64,000 nucleotides of DNA from positions 1-64,000 of the forward strand of contig CAYPOD010000013.1 of the NCBI GenBank assembly GCA_964412375.1, written 5' to 3'. The notes beneath the pieces were generated by a model. The model had not been told where the DNA came from and did no database searches. It saw nothing but the letters and a program-made list of their open reading frames with translations. The position numbers were made by a program, and so were the translations under genes. The DNA is from CADEDV01 sp964412375 (GTDB lineage: Bacteria; Bacteroidota; Bacteroidia; Chitinophagales; Chitinophagaceae). Shown in pieces: positions 9,896 through 18,465 of this stretch; position 1 is the first letter of the stretch, and each line of letters starts with the position of its first letter.

Positions 9896-12800
9896 ATGAA
9901 ATTCCTTTTTCAGCGTTTAATGCCGGTACTCCTTATCATGGTCATCACCGGCATCACTCATGCACAGACCGTTACCCGAACTGCCGAACTGAAAGCCGCC
10001 GCTGCCCGGGAGGCGGAAAAAGAAAGAAGAATGCAGGAAATGCTGCCTGCATTGGCCAAACAGAAAGGCTGGGACCTGGTGATCCGCGGACCAAAAGGAA
10101 AGATCGGCTACCTGGTAGGTGTTGATGCACTCGGCTACCCTGAATACATCATCACCGATAACAACATCGCAGCCGCCGCCACCATCGGCACCAGCAGGCT
10201 CTGGCCCGGTGGCAGCACGGGTTTAAACCTGAGCGGTTCTTCCAACAACGTTAAAAACAAATTAGCCATCTGGGATGGTGGCCGCATCCGCGTTTCCCAT
10301 ATTGAACTCTCCGGCCGGGTAGTGCAGCGGGATGCACCTGCTTCTTTCAGCGATCATGCCACCCATGTGGCCGGCACCCTGGTGGCCGCTGGCGTTAACC
10401 CGTTGGCCAAAGGGATGAGTTTTGGTCAGCAGGAACTGATCGCTTATGATTTTGGCAATGACAATTCGGAAATGCTGACAGAAGCATCCGGACTTTTGCT
10501 CTCCAATCACTCGTATGGTGAAATTGCAGGCTGGCATTATAACGATGCACAAAGCCGCTGGGAGTTCAGGGGTCGCTTTGATGAAACCGAAGACTATAAA
10601 ATGGGGTACTATAATTCCAAAGCAGAATTGTGGGATTCCATTGCCTATAATGCACCCTATTACCTGATCGTAAAATCAGCGGGCAATAAAAGAAATGAAA
10701 ACGGACCTGCTGAAGGAGAAAACTATTGGCGGTTTGATGCGGGGGGCAGTCTTTTCAATGCCGGGCCAAGACCCCCGGGTATTTACAGCAACAACAGTTA
10801 TGATATCATCCCCAGCTATGGCACTGCCAAAAATATTCTGACCATTGGCGCTGTGAACACCATTCCCCTTGGCTATACCAAGCCATCCGATGTGCAGATT
10901 TCTTCATTTAGTAGCTGGGGACCTACCGATGATGGCCGCATCAAACCTGATGTGGTAGCAGCAGGTGTTGGCATCTTATCCACCACGGCCGCCAGTGATA
11001 ACAGTTATGATAGTTATGGCGGCACATCCATGTCCAGCCCCAATGCTTCAGGCTCACTTTTATTATTACAGGAATATTATGCGCAACTGCATGAAAATAA
11101 TTTCATGCGTTCAGCAACGCTGAAAGGACTGGTCATTCATACGGCAGATGAAGCAGGTTTATCACCGGGCCCTGACTACCAGCATGGCTGGGGACTGATC
11201 AATGTAAAAAAAGCGGCTGATGTTATCACCGGAGACAACGAACCGGTAGTTGCCAATAAAAAACATCGCATCCAGGAAGCTGTGCTGAACAATACAAACA
11301 CATTTACACAAAATGTGATTGCCACCGGCAATGGCCCGTTGGTTGCTACAATAAGCTGGACTGATCCCAAAGGCACGGTGGAGCCCTCCTCAAATCCAAC
11401 AGCCCTTAATAACCCGGCAAAAAAATTAGTGCATGACCTCGATATAGTGATAAAAAGAGGCGCTACTACCTATCAACCCTGGGTGTTGAACCCGGCAAGT
11501 CCGTCTGCAGCTGCCACCCGGGGAAATAATAACACTGATAACGTGGAGCAAGTGCTGGTGAGTGATGTTATTCCCGGTGAAACCTATACCATCGAGATCA
11601 CTCACAAAGGGACGCTGGAAAGAGGCTTGCAAGCTTATTCGCTTATCAGCAGCGGCGTTGGCGGCAAAACCTATTGCAGCGCCACCCCTTCGGCAACTGC
11701 AGGCGCCAGGATTGACAGCGTTTCCTTTGCCAATATCCGTAACCAAAATGCAGCAGGCTGCACCGGCTACAGCAATTTCACCAACCTGACAGCTTCTGTT
11801 CAGCCCGGCCAGACCTTACCATTTTTTGCAAGACTCAACAGTTGTGATGCCAGCGTGGCGGATAAGGCAGTAAAGATTTTTATTGATGGCAACAATGATG
11901 GTGATTTTGACGATGCCGGTGAACTGCTGGCCACCAGCAGCATCCTGAATGGAAATGCTGATTTCACTACCAACATAACCATTCCTGTTTCCCTGGCAGT
12001 GGGTAATGCAACGATCCTGCGGGTAGTGATGCAGGAAACCAGTTCGGCAGATGCAGTAAATGCCTGCGGTGCTTTCACCCGTGGAGAAACACAGGACTAC
12101 CGGGTGGTGATCGCTGCTCCTTCTGTTGACGCCGGTATTGCAGCCCTGGTTTCACCCGCAACCGGCGATTGCAAATCAGCTGAACAATTTGCAACAGTCA
12201 TTATCAGGAATTATGGCACTTCCAATGTGAACAATGTGCCGGTTGCTGTAGAGGTGAAACAAGGTACTACTACTGTTGTTAACCTGTCTGCTACTTTTAA
12301 CGGGATCATTCCTGCCGGTGCTGATGTGGAATTTACTTTCCAGACGCCTTTTGCCTTATTGGCTAATACCAGCTATACTGTCACCGCATCAACCAATGTG
12401 ACCGGCGACCAGGTTCCGGGTAATAATACTTTAGTAAGCAATATCACAACAGCGCCTAACCCAACGGCGCCAACCGGGTTGGCCAATGTTTGCGGCACAA
12501 CGGTAAATTTGACTGCTACATCAGGAACATCACAGATGTTCAACTGGTACACATCCCCAACCGCCACACCTGCGCTGGCATCAGGAAGCAGTACCACCAC
12601 AACGACCATTCTTGATAAGTATTATCTCAGCACTGGTGAGATCGCATCCAAATTAGGTGCAGCCAACAAGATGGTATTTACCGATGGTGGCTATAACCAG
12701 TTCAGCCCCGGTATCCGTTTCACGGCTTTTGCACCAACTATATTAAAAACAGCTAGGTTATATATCGGCCATTCCGGAAAAGTCACTTTCCATCTGCGGG

Positions 12801-13690
12801 AACTGGTCAGCTATAATGAAACAAATGGTTCTTATAATTATTTCCCGGTTTCTTCAAAGACCCTTGATGTCATAGCCACAGCCCCGGTACCCCCAACTCT
12901 CGGCGAACAAAACAATAGCCCTGCTGACCTTGGCGCCATCTATAACCTGGGTATTATTATACCGGAAGCAAAAGAATATATTCTCGCCATTGAATTTGCC
13001 GATGGCGCTTCCGTTTTCAGGAACAATAACATAATTGCCAACCATTATCCTTACACGATTCAAAACCTTATATCCATGACCGGCAATACAGCATTCCAGG
13101 CCGGCAACCCAACCTACCCGCAAGGATTTTATTATTACCTGTATAATATAGATGCAAAACCTGTTGCTGGCTGTGCATCTGAAAGAACAGAGATCGTTAC
13201 TACCACTTCTGTGGCGCCGGTTATCAGCAATACCGGCAACCAGTTCAGCAGCAACTTTGTGGATGGCAACCAATGGTACCTGAACAATAATCCTATTCCG
13301 GGTGCCACGGGACAAACGCATACAGCGGTTGCATCCGGCACCTACAAAGTGATCCGTGCCGATGGCACAGGTTGTTTATTATCTTCGAACGAGATCACAT
13401 TTACAGTAACAGCAGTAACAGATATTGGCGGGGGAGAAATAGGTCTTTCCATTGCACCCAACCCGTCTGATGGACGTTTCATTCTGCAACTGGAAACCCG
13501 TACTAAATCCGACATGGTGATCTCGCTGATCAATTCGCTGGGGCAGGAAGTATTCAGCATGACAGAAGCCGGGCAGATCGGTAAATTCAACAAGGAGATC
13601 CATGCCGGCAAACTGTCGCCGGGTGTCTATTACGTGAAAGTGCAGCACGACCGGAAAGTGTATTCCAAAAAGCTGGTCATTGTGCGCTGA
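9896..13690 (+). CDS. Secreted S8 subtilisin-like protease with GEVED and T9SS domains
   Basis: A 1264-residue exported protease with a signal peptide ending THAQ (about residue 24). The catalytic domain carries Asp in AIWDGGRI (about 126), His in DHATHVAGT (about 155), the oxyanion Asn in KSAGNKRNENG and Ser in GGTSMSSPNASG (about 378), so it should be active. After a P-domain-like region comes a GEVED module (FIDGNNDGDFDDAGE, then RGETQDYRV) and a CARDB-like stretch. The C-terminal sorting domain starts IAPNPSDGRF and ends KKLVIVR, predicting T9SS export. It shares architecture class with the 1801-residue protease but has different accessory domains, so the two are not a recent duplication. 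A good intrinsic terminator follows. Confidence 0.93.
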   Translation: MKFLFQRLMPVLLIMVITGITHAQTVTRTAELKAAAAREAEKERRMQEMLPALAKQKGWDLVIRGPKGKIGYLVGVDALGYPEYIITDNNIAAAATIGTSRLWPGGSTGLNLSGSSNNVKNKLAIWDGGRIRVSHIELSGRVVQRDAPASFSDHATHVAGTLVAAGVNPLAKGMSFGQQELIAYDFGNDNSEMLTEASGLLLSNHSYGEIAGWHYNDAQSRWEFRGRFDETEDYKMGYYNSKAELWDSIAYNAPYYLIVKSAGNKRNENGPAEGENYWRFDAGGSLFNAGPRPPGIYSNNSYDIIPSYGTAKNILTIGAVNTIPLGYTKPSDVQISSFSSWGPTDDGRIKPDVVAAGVGILSTTAASDNSYDSYGGTSMSSPNASGSLLLLQEYYAQLHENNFMRSATLKGLVIHTADEAGLSPGPDYQHGWGLINVKKAADVITGDNEPVVANKKHRIQEAVLNNTNTFTQNVIATGNGPLVATISWTDPKGTVEPSSNPTALNNPAKKLVHDLDIVIKRGATTYQPWVLNPASPSAAATRGNNNTDNVEQVLVSDVIPGETYTIEITHKGTLERGLQAYSLISSGVGGKTYCSATPSATAGARIDSVSFANIRNQNAAGCTGYSNFTNLTASVQPGQTLPFFARLNSCDASVADKAVKIFIDGNNDGDFDDAGELLATSSILNGNADFTTNITIPVSLAVGNATILRVVMQETSSADAVNACGAFTRGETQDYRVVIAAPSVDAGIAALVSPATGDCKSAEQFATVIIRNYGTSNVNNVPVAVEVKQGTTTVVNLSATFNGIIPAGADVEFTFQTPFALLANTSYTVTASTNVTGDQVPGNNTLVSNITTAPNPTAPTGLANVCGTTVNLTATSGTSQMFNWYTSPTATPALASGSSTTTTTILDKYYLSTGEIASKLGAANKMVFTDGGYNQFSPGIRFTAFAPTILKTARLYIGHSGKVTFHLRELVSYNETNGSYNYFPVSSKTLDVIATAPVPPTLGEQNNSPADLGAIYNLGIIIPEAKEYILAIEFADGASVFRNNNIIANHYPYTIQNLISMTGNTAFQAGNPTYPQGFYYYLYNIDAKPVAGCASERTEIVTTTSVAPVISNTGNQFSSNFVDGNQWYLNNNPIPGATGQTHTAVASGTYKVIRADGTGCLLSSNEITFTVTAVTDIGGGEIGLSIAPNPSDGRFILQLETRTKSDMVISLINSLGQEVFSMTEAGQIGKFNKEIHAGKLSPGVYYVKVQHDRKVYSKKLVIVR

Positions 13691-13704
13691 TAAAATATAT
13701 TAAG

Positions 13705-13732
13705 AGCCGGTTTGTAAATACCGGCTTTTTTT
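13705..13732 (+). terminator. Intrinsic terminator after the second S8 protease
   Basis: A perfect 7-bp stem, agccggt (13705-13711) and accggct (13720-13726), has an 8-nt loop and runs straight into a T-tract. It begins 14 bp past the protease stop codon. This is a canonical Rho-independent terminator and separates the protease from the reductase/nuo operon. Confidence 0.9.
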
Positions 13733-13859
13733 ACTTACATTTATTCAACGATTGCTTGTCACTTAGACAACAATGAGAGGCCGTCTTCATGGACTGCCTC
13801 TTTTGTTTTTATTACGGCTTACTTTTACAACATACTTTATAAAACCCAACCCACCTCCG

Positions 13860-14582
13860 ATGGCACTGCAACCCTGGCGCAAAGGAATCATCATAAAGAC
13901 CGAAGATCATACACATAACACCCGGCGATACTGGATAGAAGTGCCGGAACTGGAAACCTTTGATTTTATACCCGGCCAGTTTGTAACCCTCGACCTGCCT
14001 ATCCATGAAAAACCAACCAAACGCTGGCGCAGCTATTCCATTGCCAGCCGCCCGGATGGCAGCAATGTTTTTGAATTGCTGATCGTTTTGGCTGAGCAGG
14101 GACTGGGCACTCATTATCTGTTTAATGAAACCACGGTTGGAAGTGAATTGAGTTTCCGCGGACCCCAGGGCATTTTCACCCTGCCACAACCCATCGAAAA
14201 AAAACTATTCCTGATCTGCACCGGCACCGGCATCGCCCCGTTCCGCAGCATGGTGAGCCACCTGCATGTTCACAACATACCGCACAACGATATCTTCCTC
14301 ATCTTTGGTTGTCGCACAAAAGAAGATCTTTTGTATTATGATGAACTGACCGCACTGCAACAACAGATGAACGGTTTTCATTATATACCCACCCTGTCAA
14401 GGGAACAATGGAAAGATCATCATCACGGCTACGTCCACCCTGTTTATGAGGATTTATGCAAAGACAAACCGGAAGCCTCATTTTATCTATGCGGGTGGAA
14501 AAACATGATTGATGATGCCAAAAAAAGAATACTCGAAATGGGTTATGACAAAAAAGCAATCCACCTTGAATTATATGGTTGA
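13860..14582 (+). CDS. Ferredoxin-NADP reductase-like FAD oxidoreductase
   Basis: A 240-residue FNR-superfamily flavoprotein that moves electrons between NAD(P)H and a one-electron carrier. The ATG at 13860 (MALQPWRKG) is chosen over an upstream in-frame ATG, whose extra 29 residues resemble nothing. The FAD-binding barrel has GQFVTLDLP and RSYSIAS. The NAD(P)-binding half has ICTGTGIAPFRSM near residue 120 and FYLCGWKNMIDDAKK near the C-terminus. There is no fused ferredoxin domain, so the partner carrier is separate. It ends 76 bp upstream of nuoA on the same strand with no terminator between, so cotranscription with complex I is plausible. That matters because nuoEFG are missing here. Its actual partner is unknown. 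Confidence 0.85.
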   Translation: MALQPWRKGIIIKTEDHTHNTRRYWIEVPELETFDFIPGQFVTLDLPIHEKPTKRWRSYSIASRPDGSNVFELLIVLAEQGLGTHYLFNETTVGSELSFRGPQGIFTLPQPIEKKLFLICTGTGIAPFRSMVSHLHVHNIPHNDIFLIFGCRTKEDLLYYDELTALQQQMNGFHYIPTLSREQWKDHHHGYVHPVYEDLCKDKPEASFYLCGWKNMIDDAKKRILEMGYDKKAIHLELYG

Positions 14583-14658
14583 TTTTTTCATCTGCCTTCA
14601 TCATAAAGCTGCACTACTTTAACGCATTGTTGTTATATTCGTACAAATCAATTTGCGT

Positions 14659-15009
14659 ATGGGTGCTTCCTCGCTGATTGTATTAACGATTGCTGCTGTT
14701 GCCTTCGCTGGTATCGCCATCCTTATCTCCCGATTTGTTCTTAAAGCGACCACTAACAAACAAAAAGGCGAACCGTATGAGTGTGGTATTCCCACGCAGG
14801 GAAAAACATGGATGCAGCTGAATGTCGGCTATTATCTCTTTGCGCTGATCTTTTTAATATTTGATGTTGAATTGGTCTTTCTCTATCCCTGGGCTGTGGT
14901 GGCAAAGAAACTGGGTTGGCTGGCCCTGGTGGAGATCGTTATATTTCTTTTCATCCTTTTTATGGGCTTTTTGTATGCACATAAAAAAGGAGCATTAAAA
15001 TGGCAGTGA
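14659..15009 (+). CDS. nuoA: NADH-quinone oxidoreductase subunit A
   Basis: The small membrane subunit of complex I, about 116 residues with three transmembrane helices. The ATG at 14659 (MGASSLIVL) is preferred to a TTG two codons upstream. The hallmark stretch KGEPYECGIPTQG, with the conserved Cys on the loop near the quinone site, is present, as is FLIFDVELVFLYPW in the second and third helices. First gene of the nuo cluster. A TTTA-N-TATATT-like stretch about 20-40 bp upstream could be a weak Bacteroidota promoter, but that is not certain. Confidence 0.95.
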   Translation: MGASSLIVLTIAAVAFAGIAILISRFVLKATTNKQKGEPYECGIPTQGKTWMQLNVGYYLFALIFLIFDVELVFLYPWAVVAKKLGWLALVEIVIFLFILFMGFLYAHKKGALKWQ

Positions 15010-15048
15010 TGAAGGTTGAACGTTTAATCGTTTAAAAGTTTAAGGTTA

Positions 15049-15591
15049 ATGGCCTTGGAAAAAAAATTACAGGACACATTTCCCGGTGAGATACACGAAA
15101 CCCCCGGTGGCGGTGTGGTGCTCAGCAAACTTGATGACATCATCAACTGGGCAAGGGCAAATTCCTTATGGCCGCTGACATTTGCTACCAGTTGCTGCGG
15201 CATTGAAATGATGGCTACGGCCTCTGCCAAATATGATTTCTCCCGTTTTGGTTTTGAAGTGGCAAGGGCTACTCCCCGGCAGGCCGATGTGATAATAATA
15301 GCAGGAACAATTGTAAACAAAATGGCCCCGGTACTGAAAAGATTGTACGACCAGATGGCCGACCCGAAATATGTGATCGCCATGGGCGCCTGTGCCATCA
15401 GTGGCGGACCTTTCTTCTATAATACGTATTCCGTAGTCAAAGGCGCCGATCATGTGATACCGGTGGATGTGTATGTAGCGGGCTGCCCGCCAAGACCGGA
15501 AGCTTTGTTACACTCATTACTAACGTTGCAGCAAAAAATAAAAAGCGGGTTGACCCGTGAACAAATAAGAAAAGAATCCATGAATCAATAG
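15049..15591 (+). CDS. nuoB: NADH-quinone oxidoreductase subunit B
   Basis: Carries cluster N2, the last Fe-S centre, which passes electrons to quinone. 180 residues. The four expected Cys ligands are visible in ATSCCGIEMM, MGACAISGGPF and AGCPPRPEALL. The gene follows nuoA after a 39-bp gap holding a gtttaaaagtttaag repeat of the type also seen at 54.2 and 62.5 kb. It is a stand-alone nuoB with the usual length and a short C-terminal extension. Confidence 0.97.
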   Translation: MALEKKLQDTFPGEIHETPGGGVVLSKLDDIINWARANSLWPLTFATSCCGIEMMATASAKYDFSRFGFEVARATPRQADVIIIAGTIVNKMAPVLKRLYDQMADPKYVIAMGACAISGGPFFYNTYSVVKGADHVIPVDVYVAGCPPRPEALLHSLLTLQQKIKSGLTREQIRKESMNQ

Positions 15592-15605
15592 CTACCTGCT
15601 AACCG

Positions 15606-16079
15606 ATGACCATTGAAGAACTAAAAATAAAGATCAGCGAACTGCAGCCGTCCGTTACTTATGAAGAAGTAGGGGACCCGATAGCTATCGGGTGGCTCAA
15701 TATACATATTGAAGCCGCCAATTGGTTATCCTTTGCCCAACAGCTTCGCCATGATGCTTCCCTGCATTTTGATTATCTCTTCTGCCTCACCTGTATTGAC
15801 TGGAAGACTCATTTAACAATGGTCTATCACCTTTCTTCCACTGTCTACCGGCATAATATCGTTGTGAAAGCAAAATTGGACATTACTAAGCCCGAAATAG
15901 AATCAGTATCACATACCTGGAGAACTGCTGAGTTTCATGAAAGAGAAGTGTACGAAATGTTTGGCGTGAATTTTTTAAATCATCCTGATCTGAGGCTATT
16001 GATCTTACCCGATGGCTGGGAAGGAAAAAATCCCATGCGAAAAGATTTTGAAGATCCTGTAAATATGATCCGCCTATAA
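15606..16079 (+). CDS. nuoC: NADH-quinone oxidoreductase subunit C
   Basis: The 30-kDa-type peripheral arm subunit, 157 residues, separate from nuoD. The family signature is present in HEREVYEMFGVNFLNHPDL, followed by RLLILPDGWEGKNPMRKDF. Near residues 24-30 the sequence GDPIAIGW interrupts the otherwise typical N-terminal fold. It is encoded by a perfect 18-bp palindrome (15676-15693), listed separately. The stop is one base before the nuoD start, so translation is probably coupled. Confidence 0.95.
   Translation: MTIEELKIKISELQPSVTYEEVGDPIAIGWLNIHIEAANWLSFAQQLRHDASLHFDYLFCLTCIDWKTHLTMVYHLSSTVYRHNIVVKAKLDITKPEIESVSHTWRTAEFHEREVYEMFGVNFLNHPDLRLLILPDGWEGKNPMRKDFEDPVNMIRL
15676..15693. repeat. 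18-bp perfect palindrome inside nuoC
   Basis: acccgatagctatcgggt is a perfect palindrome lying in frame in nuoC, encoding DPIAIG. It falls between the conserved N-terminal helix and the strand LNIHIEAANW, where a loop insertion is tolerable. It is a third sequence type of coding-region micro-element in this window, besides those in mfd and rsgA. Confidence 0.8.
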
Positions 16080-16080
16080 A

Positions 16081-17214
16081 ATGTACAGGCAAACCGACAT
16101 ACTAAGCGATGCAACATCGGCTGAGGACGGCGATTTCGTCATCAACGTAGGCCCTCAGCATCCTGCTACACATGGGGTGCTGCACCTGGTCATTACACTC
16201 AATGGAGAAACGATCAAAAAGGTGGAGCCTCATTTGGGATATATCCATCGTTCCATTGAAAAAATGTGTGAGAGCCTCTCCTACCGCCAATTCATTTATG
16301 TCACCAGCCGGATGGATTATTTGTCGGCACATATAAATAATCATGCCTGTGCTTTGTGTGTAGAAAAAGGTTTGCAGGTAGAAATTCCGCCAAGGGCACA
16401 GGTGATAAGAGTGTTAATGGATGAACTGACAAGAATTGCTTCGCATGAACTCTGGTGGGGAGCTATGGCTATGGATGTCGGTGCCTTCACCCCTTTCTTC
16501 CATGCTTTCCGGGAAAGAGAAAGCATCAACGACATCATGGAAGAAACCTGTGGGGCAAGACTGACCATGAACTATATGGTGCCGGGTGGTGTGATGCATG
16601 ATATACATCCTAACTTTCAAAAAAGGGTCAAAGATTTTCTGCAACTCTACAAAAGCAAAGTGCATGAATACGATGAACTGGTTACCGGGAATGTGATATT
16701 CCAGAACCGGATGAAAGGCGTAGGTGTATTATCCAAAGAAGATGCGATCTCCTATGGGTGCAGCGGACCGGTGGCAAGAGGAAGCGGGGTGAATTGTGAT
16801 ATAAGAAAATTGTATCCTTACGAGATCTATGATAACCTTGAGTTTGATGAGATCACAGAAACAGCCGGCGATTCTTTTGCCCGCTATTTAGTACGGATAA
16901 AGGAGATGAATCAATCCATCAGGCTAATCGAACAACTGATTGATAATATCCCGGAAGGTGATTTCCAGGCAAAGACAAAAGCGGTGTTGAAATTACCAAA
17001 AGGAGAATTTTATTCAAGAGTGGAAACAGCCAGGGGCGAACTGGGTGTTTATATCGTGAGTGAAGGGGGAACAACGCCGTATCGTATTAAATTCCGTTCA
17101 CCCGGATTTTCCAATTTATCTGTGCTGGATCATATTGCCCGTGGTGGAAAGATCGGCGACCTGATTGCGATGATGGGAACATTGGATTTGGTTATACCGG
17201 ATATTGACAGATAA
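16081..17214 (+). CDS. nuoD: NADH-quinone oxidoreductase subunit D
   Basis: The 49-kDa-type subunit that, with NuoB, forms the quinone-reduction site. 377 residues, a normal length. It opens with the conserved block VGPQHPATHGVLHLV and GYIHRSIEKM, and ends with the hydrogenase-like DLVIPDIDR. No CD fusion. After its stop comes a 158-bp non-coding gap and then nuoH. In 14-subunit operons nuoE, nuoF and nuoG occupy this place. Confidence 0.97.
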   Translation: MYRQTDILSDATSAEDGDFVINVGPQHPATHGVLHLVITLNGETIKKVEPHLGYIHRSIEKMCESLSYRQFIYVTSRMDYLSAHINNHACALCVEKGLQVEIPPRAQVIRVLMDELTRIASHELWWGAMAMDVGAFTPFFHAFRERESINDIMEETCGARLTMNYMVPGGVMHDIHPNFQKRVKDFLQLYKSKVHEYDELVTGNVIFQNRMKGVGVLSKEDAISYGCSGPVARGSGVNCDIRKLYPYEIYDNLEFDEITETAGDSFARYLVRIKEMNQSIRLIEQLIDNIPEGDFQAKTKAVLKLPKGEFYSRVETARGELGVYIVSEGGTTPYRIKFRSPGFSNLSVLDHIARGGKIGDLIAMMGTLDLVIPDIDR

Positions 17215-17224
17215 AACTCCTGTG

Positions 17225-17371
17225 CCCTAAAGAGGAACTAAGGCTAAAGATTATGTTAGCATACAAATAACATGGGGTTAAAAAAGTTCATATCAACCGC
17301 TTTTTTGAATATTGTACAGAATGACAATGAACAAAAAACCGATAAAAATATTCCCCTTTAGGGGACAGAGG
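17225..17371. repeat. nuoD-nuoH gap with two short ccctaaag/cccctttagggg elements
   Basis: The gap where nuoEFG would be expected carries ccctaaagaggaact at 17225-17239, near the nuoD stop. At 17352-17371 it carries tcccctttaggggacagagg, whose core cccctttagggg is palindromic. The second element ends 1 bp before the nuoH ATG and supplies its purine-rich leader (cagaggt). The same 14-nt core occurs inverted after nuoI (18951-18964). No reading frame or recognisable nuoE/F/G remnant is seen between the two. Confidence 0.7.
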
Positions 17372-17372
17372 T

Positions 17373-18449
17373 ATGTGGAGTTTTAGCAACATAGCAGATT
17401 CTATTCACAACTGGTTAAGTACAAACTTCAGCCCGACGATGGTATTGATACTCGAAATGCTGATCGTGGGTCTTTTGGCAATTGGATTATTTGCTATGCT
17501 GGGCCTTGTACTGGTCATCATGGAAAGAAAAGTATCGGCGTGGATGCAGATACGGCTGGGTCCCAACCGCGTTGGCCCGAAAGGAATGTTACAGTCTTTT
17601 GCTGATACACTGAAATTATTGGTGAAAGAAGGTTTTACACCGTCGGGTGCCGATAAGTTCCTGTTCAACCTTGCTCCATTCATTGCCATGATCGTAGCCA
17701 TGTTATTATTAGCGCCGATCGCTTTTGCCAAAGATTTTCAATTGTTGGATCTGAACATTGGTGTGTTGTATGTATCCGCTGTTTCTTCGATGATGGTCAT
17801 CAGTGTGCTGATGGCAGGCTGGGCCAGTAATAATAAATATTCATTGCTTGGTGCTATGCGCAGCGGTGCACAGATCGTCAGCTATGAGTTAACAGCGGGT
17901 TTTTCCATTCTTACCATTGTGGTGCTCACAGGAAGCCTGCAGGTATCTGAGATCATCAAAGCACAGGAAACCGGCTGGTGGATATTCAAGGGGCATATCC
18001 CTGTGATCATAGCCTTTGTCACATTCCTTATTGCAGTTACTGCCGAAACCAACCGTGCCCCGTTTGACCTTGCAGAAGCCGAATCTGAACTGACAGCAGG
18101 ATTCCATACCGAGTATTCGGGAATGAAGTTCGCTTTATTCTTCCTTGCTGAATATGTGAATGTGTTTATTGTTTGTGCCATCGGCGCCACGTTGTTCCTT
18201 GGTGGGTGGATGCCTTTGCATATCGGCAACTGGACCGGGTTCAACCATGCGATGGATTATATCCCGTCGAGTGTGTGGTTCTTTGGAAAAACATTTTTTC
18301 TCATATTCGTCATCATGTGGTTCAGGTGGACATTTCCCCGGTTGCGGATTGACCAATTGCTGAACCTGGAATGGAAATATTTGCTGCCGATAAGTATGTT
18401 CAACCTGTTGCTGGCAACATTGATGGCGATGATGGGCTGGCATTTTTAA
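17373..18449 (+). CDS. nuoH: NADH-quinone oxidoreductase subunit H
   Basis: The membrane subunit that joins the peripheral arm to the proton-pumping arm and lines the quinone tunnel. 358 residues with about eight transmembrane segments. Signature stretches include MERKVSAWMQIRLGPNRVGP, the loop TNRAPFDLAEAESELTAGFH and RWTFPRLRIDQL. The purine-rich leader directly before the ATG comes from an interspersed repeat. The gene follows nuoD directly, without nuoE, F or G. Confidence 0.97.
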   Translation: MWSFSNIADSIHNWLSTNFSPTMVLILEMLIVGLLAIGLFAMLGLVLVIMERKVSAWMQIRLGPNRVGPKGMLQSFADTLKLLVKEGFTPSGADKFLFNLAPFIAMIVAMLLLAPIAFAKDFQLLDLNIGVLYVSAVSSMMVISVLMAGWASNNKYSLLGAMRSGAQIVSYELTAGFSILTIVVLTGSLQVSEIIKAQETGWWIFKGHIPVIIAFVTFLIAVTAETNRAPFDLAEAESELTAGFHTEYSGMKFALFFLAEYVNVFIVCAIGATLFLGGWMPLHIGNWTGFNHAMDYIPSSVWFFGKTFFLIFVIMWFRWTFPRLRIDQLLNLEWKYLLPISMFNLLLATLMAMMGWHF

Positions 18450-18465
18450 ACCGAAACAAACGATC

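Noticed and set aside
13773..13859. Extended start of the ferredoxin-NADP reductase-like gene
   Set aside because: The extra residues are not a recognised domain and the usual family N-terminus begins at 13860.
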